Source of the DNA: Alteromonas salexigens
GTDB taxonomy: Bacteria > Pseudomonadota > Gammaproteobacteria > Enterobacterales > Alteromonadaceae
Reading direction: 5' to 3'
NCBI RefSeq assembly: GCF_025628895.1
Contig: NZ_JAOTJC010000006.1
Location: forward strand, 607,960-671,959
DNA: 64,000 nt
Every line of letters begins with the position of its first letter. Position 1 is the first letter of the stretch. Both the position numbers and the translations under genes were made by a program. Positions 50,143-58,247 of the stretch are shown in pieces. The notes below the pieces were generated by a model. It did not search any database. It saw nothing but the letters and a program-made list of their open reading frames with translations, and was not told the DNA's origin.

Positions 50143-50170
50143 AAAAAATCCCGCTTTCGCGGGATTTTTT
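50143..50170. terminator. Shared terminator of lipA and the GGEEF gene
   Basis: AAAAAATCCCGC-TTTC-GCGGGATTTTTT is a perfect stem with A and T runs, between the convergent lipA and diguanylate cyclase stop codons. Confidence 0.9.
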
Positions 50171-50185
50171 GTATCTGCTGGCAGC

Positions 50186-51925
50186 CTAAATAGGCTTCAG
50201 CGTGCTGTCATATTCGTACACCCGGTTGCGGCCATATTGCTTTGACTGATACAAGGCCAGGTCGCTTGCTGAAGACAGGTTTTCGAAGTTAAAGCCGACC
50301 TGCCGGGTATCTGCCACGCCGAAACTGGCTGTGAGGGTAAACTGATGCCCGCTGGGGGTGGAGTCAATGGCTTCGATAGCCTCCCGGCATTCTTCCGCCA
50401 CTGCCAGCCCTTGTTGGGCGTCCGCATCGGTAATCAGAATTGCAAACTCCTCACCGCCCATGCGGCCAAGCATACAGTTCTCGTCGCAAACGGCCTGCAT
50501 GGCCCGCACCACTTCCCGTAATACCCAGTCTCCTATCTGATGGCCGTAGGTATCGTTAATTTGTTTAAAGTGGTCAAGATCCAATAGCGCAACACTGAGC
50601 ACGCCATTCTGCTGTTGGGTTTTCTTTAAGAGTCGCTCAGCCCGTTCCGCAAAATAACCGCGATTGTAAATTTGGGTAAGGGAGTCGGTGCGGGCAAGAT
50701 GCCGCAGCTTTTGTTGCACTTTACGGCTACGGTAAGACCACATCAGCAGCCCGAATAACATCACAGAGGAGAGGATAAGTGCAAGATACAACTTCTCTGC
50801 CCGTGCTGCAGCCAGTTTGTTTTTCTGATCCATCAGGGCTATCTGGCTCTCTTTGCGACTAAGATCAAACTTAGCCCGTTGCATCGCCAGTGAGCGGGCA
50901 ACCTCGGCCGTATGGTAATCGTCCCGGGTGGCAATTTTCATCTCCAGATAGGCCACCGCATCCTGGTAGTTGCCTTCCGCTTTCTCTACTTTGGCCAGCA
51001 CATCCAACGCTTTTAAAATTGGTGGCCGGTATTCTTGCTCCCGATCACTTTCCAATACTTCCAGTGCCAGCTGACGGGCTTGCTGATAATCCCCTTTAAG
51101 CAACGCCAGCCGCGCTCTGGCTGCCTGTTGGGTGGTATCCATGTGAATAAAATCCATGTCTTTGAGGATCGCAGCAATTTGTTTATCGACCTCTTCAGCC
51201 ATGTAAATATCTTCTATCATCACCAGGTAGCGATAATAAAACGAGCCCGCGTAAGCGACATAAAAATACTGTTCAGCCTCCTGACACAGTGCTATAGCAT
51301 CTTCAAAAACTTGCTGAGATAAGTCCCGGGAATTCGCCCGATAACTTGATTCCGCTTTGTGTGCCATGGCGATACAGCGCTCAGCGTCATTGGCCTCCTC
51401 AGACTCTAAAATTTTATCAATGTAGAAGCGCGCCATGGCATGCTGGTCTATTTCCACATGAAAAACGGTAAGCCCCCGGTAAACATCAATTTTTGAACGG
51501 GGATCCACCTCTGGGATCATGGCTTCCAATTTCTCGGCGAGAGCAAAGCTTTGCGACCATTCTGAGCTGTACACAGACAGCCCGATTAACGAAACCAGCA
51601 GACGAACTTCTATATGGTGCCCACGGGCATCTTCTAACAGGGCGTGGTAACCGGCGAGGGTTTCAGCAAGGTCACCATCGTAGGTGGAAAAGTACACTTG
51701 CAGATAGCGGTAGTGAATTTTTTCGTCGGCGGATAACGCACTTACATCTATGTCATCAAGCATCACTCTCGCACTAACCGGGTCCGATACCCGTAATGCT
51801 TCTATGGCAACTAGATCATCATGGCTTGCGGCCTGTACACCACCAGCCAGGCAGACAGTCAACAGGCATACCAGACCAAAAAAAGAAGCGAGTTTACGCA
51901 ACCTTGTCTTTCTCTGGCGTATCAT
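50186..51925 (-). CDS. Diguanylate cyclase with periplasmic TPR-like sensor
   Basis: A 579-residue protein: signal peptide (FFGLVCLLTVCLAGGVQA), about 320 residues of TPR-like helical repeats in the periplasm (for example DAVAYLEMKIATRDDYHTAE), a membrane helix near 372-392 and a cytoplasmic GGDEF domain with an intact GGEEF near 489 in LGRMGGEEFAIL. LLDLDHFKQINDTYGH also supports catalysis. It should make c-di-GMP in response to a periplasmic ligand. I start at the ATG at 51925, which lies inside the end of the small upstream gene and has no strong site of its own, so coupled translation is likely; open frame extends to 51997. Confidence 0.85.
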   Translation of the reverse strand: MIRQRKTRLRKLASFFGLVCLLTVCLAGGVQAASHDDLVAIEALRVSDPVSARVMLDDIDVSALSADEKIHYRYLQVYFSTYDGDLAETLAGYHALLEDARGHHIEVRLLVSLIGLSVYSSEWSQSFALAEKLEAMIPEVDPRSKIDVYRGLTVFHVEIDQHAMARFYIDKILESEEANDAERCIAMAHKAESSYRANSRDLSQQVFEDAIALCQEAEQYFYVAYAGSFYYRYLVMIEDIYMAEEVDKQIAAILKDMDFIHMDTTQQAARARLALLKGDYQQARQLALEVLESDREQEYRPPILKALDVLAKVEKAEGNYQDAVAYLEMKIATRDDYHTAEVARSLAMQRAKFDLSRKESQIALMDQKNKLAAARAEKLYLALILSSVMLFGLLMWSYRSRKVQQKLRHLARTDSLTQIYNRGYFAERAERLLKKTQQQNGVLSVALLDLDHFKQINDTYGHQIGDWVLREVVRAMQAVCDENCMLGRMGGEEFAILITDADAQQGLAVAEECREAIEAIDSTPSGHQFTLTASFGVADTRQVGFNFENLSSASDLALYQSKQYGRNRVYEYDSTLKPI

Positions 51926-52103
51926 CAGGTTCAGGCGTTGGTTGAGTGGGTTCGTGCGGTTCAGACACTGACAACATTGCATGCAAAGGCGCGACACTGC
52001 TTTTCAAGCCATTGACTGCCCGCTTTTGTTGTTCAGTTAAGGTAATATCATCGGCGACGGCGCCCTGCTCTGCCAGTTTAACCAGTAAATTTACGGTACT
52101 CAT
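51894..52103 (-). CDS. Small protein next to borosin-like methyltransferase, candidate peptide substrate
   Basis: A 69-residue protein that I do not recognise. AAGGAGAGAGCA just before the ATG is a strong ribosome binding site, so it is probably well expressed. Residues 3-35 look helical (VNLLVKLAEQG, LTEQQKRAVNGLK). A short hydrophobic stretch APLHAMLSV (38-46) follows, then a tail rich in Pro, Glu, Thr and Asp (residues 47-69). It lies 58 bp after the SonM-like methyltransferase gene, the position of the precursor in split borosin operons. It lacks the SonA-type binding-domain signature I know, so the precursor role is inference. It overlaps the cyclase gene by 32 bp. Confidence 0.7.
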   Translation of the reverse strand: MSTVNLLVKLAEQGAVADDITLTEQQKRAVNGLKSSVAPLHAMLSVSEPHEPTQPTPEPDDTPEKDKVA

Positions 52104-52131
52104 TGCTCTCTCCTTAGTAGCCAGGCATAGG

Positions 52132-52180
52132 TTCTGCCCGAAGTGCCCTCGCGGGCTGCCGCTACACTATTTCGGTAGCG
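52132..52180 (-). promoter_or_regulatory. Two tandem stem-loops between methyltransferase and small gene
   Basis: CGCTAC...GTAGCG (52160-52180) spans the methyltransferase stop codon, and GCCCG...CGGGC (52136-52156) follows immediately on the minus strand. Neither has a T-run. Such a pair between an enzyme gene and a highly translated small gene could set their relative levels by RNA processing or partial termination (inference). Confidence 0.45.
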
Positions 52181-52956
52181 TTTAATTGTTTTATTTTCTG
52201 TACTGTTTCTTCGTCTGGCTGCATGGTTTCTGACGGCGGAACTACCAGTGTAGTCACTGGCGTGAGGTCAGCCGTGGGTAGTTCGGATAATGGAAGCCAT
52301 TCAATTCGCACACGATCGGTGATCAACGTGGGGCACTCATAAAGCGCCACCTGATGCTCAGCCGGATAATGCCGCTCGAGCAGCGATACCAGAATGCGTC
52401 GTTCATCCGCACTGCTTAACCGTTTGGCGATACTGATATCGCCGGCAAGGGCAATTTGCCATAAAATCAGATATGCAGAGGGATCCAACTGGCGCCGGTA
52501 AAACATTACCTGACTGGCTTCATAATGCTGACAACCGTAATAACCGGGATCAATGCCCATATCGGCATACAAACAGTCTTCAGCTGAAATTCCTGGCTCC
52601 ATGCGCGCGTCAAAACCTTCCGCGCGTGCGGTTGCAATAGCCTGATGAGGAACGCGGGCAAATACACCAGGGTGGCCGTAGAAAGCCGCGACGACGCGCT
52701 TGCCAGCACGCACTTCAGCCAGCATTTCAGCTAGCATCTCCCGGTAAGTAATGCGGCGATCTTTATGTTCGGCGTAAAACCGTTGTAATGAACGTACATC
52801 CGGGTGCATGTCGCTTATCCACTGCTCCATTAGGGGGTGGCAGTTGGAAAACACCACATCGGCGCCTTCAATTAACGATTTACAGCGTGTACTCATGTGC
52901 GCGCCCAGCGTCATTCCGGGCCCTACACATACCAGACTTCCCTGTTTCTTTTGCAT
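52162..52956 (-). CDS. Tetrapyrrole-methylase-fold protein resembling borosin N-methyltransferase SonM
   Basis: A 264-residue SAM-dependent methyltransferase of the tetrapyrrole methylase fold. The start GSLVCVGPGMTLGAHMS, ADVVFSN, AFYGHPGVFARVPHQAI, EPGISAEDCLYADMGIDPG and GCQHYEASQVMFYRR track closely, from memory, the Shewanella SonM sequence, which methylates backbone amides of a separate peptide (split borosin). FYA at 60-62 and RRITYREM at 67-74 hold Tyr/Arg residues like those lining the borosin active site. It lacks the cobalamin/siroheme-pathway context of true tetrapyrrole enzymes. The start is the ATG at 52956 or the GTG at 52962. First gene of a three-gene operon with the small protein and the cyclase. 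Confidence 0.85.
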   Translation of the reverse strand: MQKKQGSLVCVGPGMTLGAHMSTRCKSLIEGADVVFSNCHPLMEQWISDMHPDVRSLQRFYAEHKDRRITYREMLAEMLAEVRAGKRVVAAFYGHPGVFARVPHQAIATARAEGFDARMEPGISAEDCLYADMGIDPGYYGCQHYEASQVMFYRRQLDPSAYLILWQIALAGDISIAKRLSSADERRILVSLLERHYPAEHQVALYECPTLITDRVRIEWLPLSELPTADLTPVTTLVVPPSETMQPDEETVQKIKQLNATEIV

Positions 52957-53157
52957 TACCACTGCAGGTCACACTTATTATTTTTTCTTAGTATGCCAAA
53001 AAATTTCAGGCAGGTAACCTTAATTCTGGCAGGGTTACTATGAAAATCCGGCACTTACATGGCAAATAGCAGTATTGCCAGAGATGTCCAGGTTGATTTC
53101 ACAGCATGCCAGGCTTCACTTTACTGACCGCTCCTGCAAACCTGAAAAGACAGCCGG

Positions 53158-54492
53158 TTAGTCCCTGGATGAAATAAGGTGTAAGCGAGTTTGCCGGCCA
53201 TCAAGATAAGATACCTTGTCGCCATCAAAAAACGCTTGTTCCTCAAGCATGATCCGCACGGGTTGGTCCCAGGACGCCAGGTCTACTTTGGCATTAAGCT
53301 CGATGGCATACAGGGTGTTGGGCCGCATCGTATATTCACCGCTGCCTGCTACGCCCTGCTGGGCATCCCACATACCAATAGTGGTTCCCGCACCATGACC
53401 ATGCAAACCTATAGGATGGCTGTAAATAGTGGGTGTGATGCCCTGCGCTATGGCCGTCTGCCTGGCGTGCGCGAGAATATCATTACCGCGGCGCCCTGCC
53501 CGAAATGCATCAGTAAGAATATCCTGTAACTTATTGCCTGTCGCCAACGCCTTAGTTAACGCAAGGGGCGCTGATTGCTCGTTGTCTTTTAGCACGTAGG
53601 CATGTTGCTGCTGGTCTGAATGTAATCCCAGGTAACGTACCCCAAAGTCTACATGTAACAAATCCCCGCGGCGGATTATTTGCGCTGCATCTTTATGACT
53701 AAAATCTTTACCAGCACCGGTGGCTTGTCGTTGCAATGATACGCTGGGGTGAAACCAGTTATCCAGATGCCTTTTCTGGGTTTCTTCACGTAGCCACCAT
53801 TCAACGTCTTCGGTGGAGGTGACGCCTGGCGTAATAACGGCATCTGAAAACGCAGTGGCAATCATATCGTGTCCTATGCGGGTTAACTGCTTATAATAAG
53901 GCAGCTCCTGAGGTAGCCGGGTTTCCAGCCAACCGACGGTCAGTTTTTCAGCACTTACCAGGCGGTTCTGATAACCTTCCGGCAATGCCTCTCGCAAGGC
54001 GGCCAGTTCGGTGGCGGCGATACCGTCGGCCAAACCAAAGTGATCAGACTGATTAATTCCGATACGCGCCGGCTGTCGGGCGCGGATTAGCGCTGCGAGC
54101 GCCTGATACTGATCAGGGGTGTTGCGGGTGTCCCAGGCAGGCTGGAACAGGGTACCCACTTTATAACGGGCCACCGCATAGAATTCCAGCGGCTGTCCTT
54201 CGGGCGGCGCGTAAATTACCAGGATTGTTCTGCGCCGGGCTGACATCCAGGTGGCGGGCAACATGGTTTCCAGCACGGGATCTTCATTATACTCCCGTGC
54301 TATCAGTACCCACATATCGATATGTTCCCGGGCCATTAGATCAGGTAAAACCTGCGCTGCTCTGGCCCGCGTAAATGCGTCGATAACCTTCGCACGCTCC
54401 CGCAGGGGCAATAGCTCATCTCCATCAGCCGGCTGCGCCCCCACTGCACTCGCCCACCACACCAGCATAACCAGACTTAATAATATCTTCAT
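53158..54492 (-). CDS. Exported M24 (Xaa-Pro aminopeptidase-like) metallopeptidase
   Basis: A 444-residue pita-bread-fold peptidase with a signal peptide (MKILLSLVMLVWWASAVGAQ). The C-terminal catalytic domain keeps the five metal ligands of family M24: Asp in LLHVDFGVRYLG, Asp in GLHSDQQQHAYV, His in YSHPIGLHGHGAG, Glu in LYAIELNAKV and Glu in MLEEQAFFDG. The N-terminal creatinase-like domain includes DMWVLIAREYNEDP. It likely trims proline-containing peptides in the periplasm. I start at the ATG at 54492 after GGGGGATT. It is divergent from ansA, with about 130 bp between the starts. Confidence 0.88.
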   Translation of the reverse strand: MKILLSLVMLVWWASAVGAQPADGDELLPLRERAKVIDAFTRARAAQVLPDLMAREHIDMWVLIAREYNEDPVLETMLPATWMSARRRTILVIYAPPEGQPLEFYAVARYKVGTLFQPAWDTRNTPDQYQALAALIRARQPARIGINQSDHFGLADGIAATELAALREALPEGYQNRLVSAEKLTVGWLETRLPQELPYYKQLTRIGHDMIATAFSDAVITPGVTSTEDVEWWLREETQKRHLDNWFHPSVSLQRQATGAGKDFSHKDAAQIIRRGDLLHVDFGVRYLGLHSDQQQHAYVLKDNEQSAPLALTKALATGNKLQDILTDAFRAGRRGNDILAHARQTAIAQGITPTIYSHPIGLHGHGAGTTIGMWDAQQGVAGSGEYTMRPNTLYAIELNAKVDLASWDQPVRIMLEEQAFFDGDKVSYLDGRQTRLHLISSRD

Positions 54493-54619
54493 CGGTAATC
54501 CCCCCAGCAATTTTCACATTGTCGTCACGCTACCGGTCTAAATACAAGTCATTTAGCGCCAACAGATGACATCAGAAGTCGGCCTGATACAATAACGCGA
54601 AAAAGCAAAGGCTCTCCCC

Positions 54620-55627
54620 ATGCGTAAACATATTTATATTGCCTACACAGGCGGCACCATTGGTATGAAGCCATCAAGCCAGGGCTATGTGCCAGCGGCT
54701 GGCTTCCTGAACCGCACGCTGGCCGACATGCCAGAATTTCATCGCCCTGAGATGCCGGCATTTACGATTAAGGAGTACGACGACTTAATCGACTCCTCAG
54801 ATATGAACCCGGCTCACTGGCAGCAGATCGCTGATGATATCGCCGACAACTATGACGATTACGACGGTTTTATTATTCTGCATGGTACGGACACCATGGC
54901 ATACACAGCGTCAGCGCTAAGTTTTATGCTGGAAAACCTCGCCAAACCGGTCATTGTCACAGGCTCTCAGATACCGCTGGCTGAGCTCCGTTCTGATGGC
55001 CAGGTAAACTTGTTAAACGCCCTGTATATTGCGGCAAATTTTCCTATCGCGGAAGTTAGTTTGTTTTTCAATAACCGTCTGCTACGGGGTAATCGTAGCC
55101 GCAAAGTGGATGCAGATGGGTTTAATGCCTTTGATTCCCCTAACTTTCCTCCGCTGCTGGAGGCTGGCATCAATATACGACTGAAAGCCGGTAAACTGGC
55201 TAAAGAAAGCGCCGAGCCGTTGCGCGTTTCGCCAGTGTCTGCCCAGCCCATCGGCCTGGTGAGTCTGTATCCGGGCATTGCGCCAGAGGTACTCAAAAAC
55301 ACCCTTCAGCAACCGGTGAATGCGTTAATTTTGTTAAGTTATGGCGTGGGCAATGCCCCGCAAAGCGACGCGTTATATGCTCAGCTGCAGTATGCGAGGG
55401 AACGGGAAATCCCTGTGTTGAATTGTACACAGTGCCTGCGGGGCCGGGTTAACATGGGGGGGTATGCGACCGGGCATGGCCTGCTGGAAGCCGGCGTGCT
55501 GTCAGGCAGTGACATGACGCCAGAAGCCGCATTAGCCAAACTCCATTACCTGTTAAGTAAACCCCTGACTTTTGATGAACGTAAAGCCATGCTGGTCCGC
55601 GACCTGCGCGGCGAACTAAGCGAGTAA
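54620..55627 (+). CDS. ansA: Type I (cytoplasmic) L-asparaginase
   Basis: Hydrolyses asparagine to aspartate and ammonia. The 335-residue product lacks a signal peptide and has the two catalytic threonine motifs, AYTGGTIGMKPSSQGY near residue 8 and ILHGTDTMAYTASALSFML near 90, plus VTGSQIPLAELRSDG. The closest E. coli counterpart is AnsA. It is followed 6 bp later by the DUF2797 gene, so the two form an operon. Confidence 0.94.
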   Translation: MRKHIYIAYTGGTIGMKPSSQGYVPAAGFLNRTLADMPEFHRPEMPAFTIKEYDDLIDSSDMNPAHWQQIADDIADNYDDYDGFIILHGTDTMAYTASALSFMLENLAKPVIVTGSQIPLAELRSDGQVNLLNALYIAANFPIAEVSLFFNNRLLRGNRSRKVDADGFNAFDSPNFPPLLEAGINIRLKAGKLAKESAEPLRVSPVSAQPIGLVSLYPGIAPEVLKNTLQQPVNALILLSYGVGNAPQSDALYAQLQYAREREIPVLNCTQCLRGRVNMGGYATGHGLLEAGVLSGSDMTPEAALAKLHYLLSKPLTFDERKAMLVRDLRGELSE

Positions 55628-55633
55628 CAAACT

Positions 55634-56476
55634 ATGACCGTGACTCAAGGAACTCTGCGTAAAATGCGGGTGCATGTGGATGATGCACACGTGGTGCAGT
55701 ATCAGTTACCCGTGGGTGAAAACCTCATCGATATGAACGAGCTGATTGGCACCGAGGTGTCGTTAACCTACTCCGGTAATATCTACTGTGTTCACTGCAA
55801 TAGTAAAACCAAGAAAAGCTTTAACCAGGGTTACTGTTACCGTTGCCTTATCACCTTGGCACAGTGTGACAGCTGTATCATCAAACCTGAGCAGTGCCAT
55901 TATCACGAAGGCACGTGCCGAGAGCCCGAGTGGGGCGAGCAGCACTGCCTGACCGATCATTTCGTCTACCTTGCCAATACGGGCACCCTCAAAGTGGGTA
56001 TTACCCGCCACGTCTCTGACGTGGTTTCCTCACGCTGGATGGATCAGGGTGCCAGTGAAGCGATGGTGATCCTGCGGGTAAAAGACAGACTGACCAGCGG
56101 AGAGGTTGAAACGCTGTGCAAACAACATATCGCGGATAAGACCAACTGGCGCACCATGCTCAAAGGAGAGCCTGACAGTGCTGACCTGGTGGCCACCCGC
56201 GACCGAATCCTGTCTGAAATACAACCCCAGCTGGACGAGTTACAGCAGAAGAAAGGTCTACAGGCACTTAGCACAGTAACAGCGGATCCAGTGGCAATAC
56301 ATTACCCGGTTGAGCAATATCCTGAGAAAATCAAATCTATAAACCTGGATAAAACACCTGAGTTCAGTGGAACGTTGCAGGGTATTAAAGGGCAATACTG
56401 GTTACTCGACGGTGACCGGGTGATTAACATGCGCAAATACGCGGGGTACGATGTTGAGATAGGGTATTCCGGCTAA
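55634..56476 (+). CDS. DUF2797 family zinc-binding protein
   Basis: A 280-residue DUF2797 protein. Two metal-type cysteine clusters (IYCVHCNSKTKKSFNQGYCY with CLITLAQCDSC, and QCHYHEGTCREPEWGEQHC) precede HFVYLANTGTLKVGITR, which resembles the core strand and arginine of GIY-YIG nucleases. The family is uncharacterised; a nucleic-acid role is possible. Second gene of the ansA operon, without functional link to asparagine that I can see. Confidence 0.86.
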   Translation: MTVTQGTLRKMRVHVDDAHVVQYQLPVGENLIDMNELIGTEVSLTYSGNIYCVHCNSKTKKSFNQGYCYRCLITLAQCDSCIIKPEQCHYHEGTCREPEWGEQHCLTDHFVYLANTGTLKVGITRHVSDVVSSRWMDQGASEAMVILRVKDRLTSGEVETLCKQHIADKTNWRTMLKGEPDSADLVATRDRILSEIQPQLDELQQKKGLQALSTVTADPVAIHYPVEQYPEKIKSINLDKTPEFSGTLQGIKGQYWLLDGDRVINMRKYAGYDVEIGYSG

Positions 56477-56554
56477 TACCTGATTCATTATTTCGGGTAC
56501 TTTTTGAGCATGTTTGCGGTAGTATGTAAACCGTAATTACTACGGATAACAGTT

Positions 56555-58027
56555 GTGACTGCAGCACTACAACCTCAAAATCGTGTTTCTTTAGGATGTC
56601 AGCTTTGGCGCTCCCCTGCCCGGCGTGGCGGAATGATATGTCTGTTGTGGTTGGCGGTGTGGCAAGTGGGGCTGCTCGGTGAATTACATACTCACGCCAG
56701 TGTGTGGTTCCCCGCTGCAGGCTTAAGCTTTGCTGCGTTACTGGTTGCCGGGCGAAGCGCATTGCTCCCCCTGTCAATAGCCGCGGTGCTGATTACCTTT
56801 TGGGCAGCGGCCTTTTATGATATCCCGCTTTCTCTGAGTGAACAGCTAATAGCCGGTTTGGCCTTCGCCACAGCCCATTTGGCCCCCTACTCTGCCGGTG
56901 CCTGGATTGTGCGTCGTGTATCGCAATACGCTCCCGGGCAATTGCCTATCCTCATACTGTCATTCGTGTTAAGCGCATTAACCACCACACTGTTGGCTAC
57001 CGGCTTGGGAATGCTAGCCCTCACCAGCACCGGCATGATGACGCCGGACGAGATTGCGGGTACCTGGTTTACGTACTGGATTGGTGACTTAGCCGGTGTC
57101 GTGGTCATTACGCCGTTTTTCCTGCCAATATTGAGAACGCTCTATCCCGGCTCGTCCTTCTCTCTAAAGGCCTACTTGTACGCCAATGCTCACGGTCACA
57201 AAGGGGGGATCCTGTATGCCAAGGCCCTATTGAATATAGCAATTGTGATAGTCAGTATGCTGTTGGCTGCGACCTTAAACACGATGGAAAGCGCATTTGC
57301 GATCTTCTTTCTTGCGGTCAGCCACATGTGGATGGCTTGCACTGAAAGTCCACTCGCCAATGTAATCAGTCTGGCGTTTTCCAGCTTTCTGATTGCGTTT
57401 CTGGTTGCCCTGTGGTCATTGACAGACTATGTCATGGTGTATCAGTTTGCGATCATTGTCATTGCCAGTAACGTTTTATTCGCCCTCGCCTTGCCCAAAC
57501 TGGTGGCTGATAATACCGAACTTGAGCGGCGTGTTGGTACCGATACGCTTACCTCGGCGGCGTCACGTGATGCTTTATTCGAACATGCCAGCCACGTCTT
57601 TACTCGCGCCGAAGCTGCCCATCGCCCGGTTTCTGTGATCATTTTTGATGTGGACAGGTTTAAACAGATTAATGACCAGCACGGCCATCAGGCTGGCGAC
57701 AAAGCATTGCAATGCGTCTGTGAAGCGGCCAGAGAAGTACTGCGCCCTGCTGATATTTTGGCCCGGTTCGGCGGCGACGAGTTTGTGGTGTTATTACCAG
57801 ACACAGCGCCGTCAGTGGCAGGCCAGATAGGCCAGCGACTGCACGCCCATATCAATGCGCTTACTGTATTGCCGTGTGAGATGACAATCAGTGCTGGCAT
57901 TGCCAGCAGCCGTCCGGGAGACACCTTTGAGGACGTATTCGAACGAGCGGATAACGCGTTGTACCGCGCCAAACATAATGGCCGCAACCAAACCCAGGGT
58001 GCGGCCACCAATAATGTGAAGGGTTAG
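56555..58027 (+). CDS. MASE1-GGDEF diguanylate cyclase
   Basis: A 490-residue membrane cyclase. An N-terminal MASE1 sensor with about eight membrane helices (residues 25-315) includes ASVWFPAAGLSFAALLVAG and TYWIGDLAGVVVITPF. A C-terminal GGDEF domain (about 325-480) has an intact FGGDEF near 406 and VIIFDVDRFKQINDQHGHQ. It should make c-di-GMP on a signal sensed in the membrane. The start is a GTG at 56555 with only a weak GGATAAC before it. It is a third active or partly active c-di-GMP gene in this window. Confidence 0.92.
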   Translation: MTAALQPQNRVSLGCQLWRSPARRGGMICLLWLAVWQVGLLGELHTHASVWFPAAGLSFAALLVAGRSALLPLSIAAVLITFWAAAFYDIPLSLSEQLIAGLAFATAHLAPYSAGAWIVRRVSQYAPGQLPILILSFVLSALTTTLLATGLGMLALTSTGMMTPDEIAGTWFTYWIGDLAGVVVITPFFLPILRTLYPGSSFSLKAYLYANAHGHKGGILYAKALLNIAIVIVSMLLAATLNTMESAFAIFFLAVSHMWMACTESPLANVISLAFSSFLIAFLVALWSLTDYVMVYQFAIIVIASNVLFALALPKLVADNTELERRVGTDTLTSAASRDALFEHASHVFTRAEAAHRPVSVIIFDVDRFKQINDQHGHQAGDKALQCVCEAAREVLRPADILARFGGDEFVVLLPDTAPSVAGQIGQRLHAHINALTVLPCEMTISAGIASSRPGDTFEDVFERADNALYRAKHNGRNQTQGAATNNVKG

Positions 58028-58028
58028 T

Positions 58029-58247
58029 TCAGCTTACTTCCTCACCTTGCAGTTCCCGGGCGAGATCATCTAGCTGAGATAAGGTGGCGTCAAACTCACC
58101 CACCTTATACCTGTACGACACAGCCACGTGATGATTATTCCGGCCATAGCGCACTTTCAGTGCCTCTGCATCGAAGTGTCTGACAGTATTCAGAAACCGG
58201 TACGCAAGGCGCTCTGAGGGAAACGCAAACTCAATATTATTATCCAT
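58029..58247 (-). CDS. Small conserved-looking protein overlapping DUF349 gene
   Basis: A 72-residue soluble protein that I do not recognise. It has an alternating pattern (NNIEFAFPSERLAYRFLNTV, then LKVRYGRNNHHVAVSYRY) suggesting one helix and three strands, and a helical acidic end LSQLDDLARELQG. GGAGGCTCAGG lies directly before its ATG, inside the end of the DUF349 gene, and the two overlap by 8 bp, which strongly supports translation. It may act with the DUF349 protein (inference). It converges on the MASE1 cyclase gene. Confidence 0.65.
   Translation of the reverse strand: MDNNIEFAFPSERLAYRFLNTVRHFDAEALKVRYGRNNHHVAVSYRYKVGEFDATLSQLDDLARELQGEEVS

Noticed and set aside
51894-52103. Calling the small gene a SonA homologue
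   Set aside because: It has the right size and place, but I do not see the SonA-type helical signature with a DAxLxxxYKxxP-like stretch, so it is reported only as a candidate precursor.
52162-52956. Reading the methyltransferase as a cobalamin or siroheme biosynthesis enzyme
   Set aside because: The fold is shared, but there are no cob, cbi or cys neighbours, and the internal motifs fit SonM-type peptide methyltransferases better.
53030-53060. GGTAACC and GGGTTACT near 53016-53041 as an operator of the methyltransferase operon
   Set aside because: The arms are only six bases long with a 12-base gap and could easily arise by chance.
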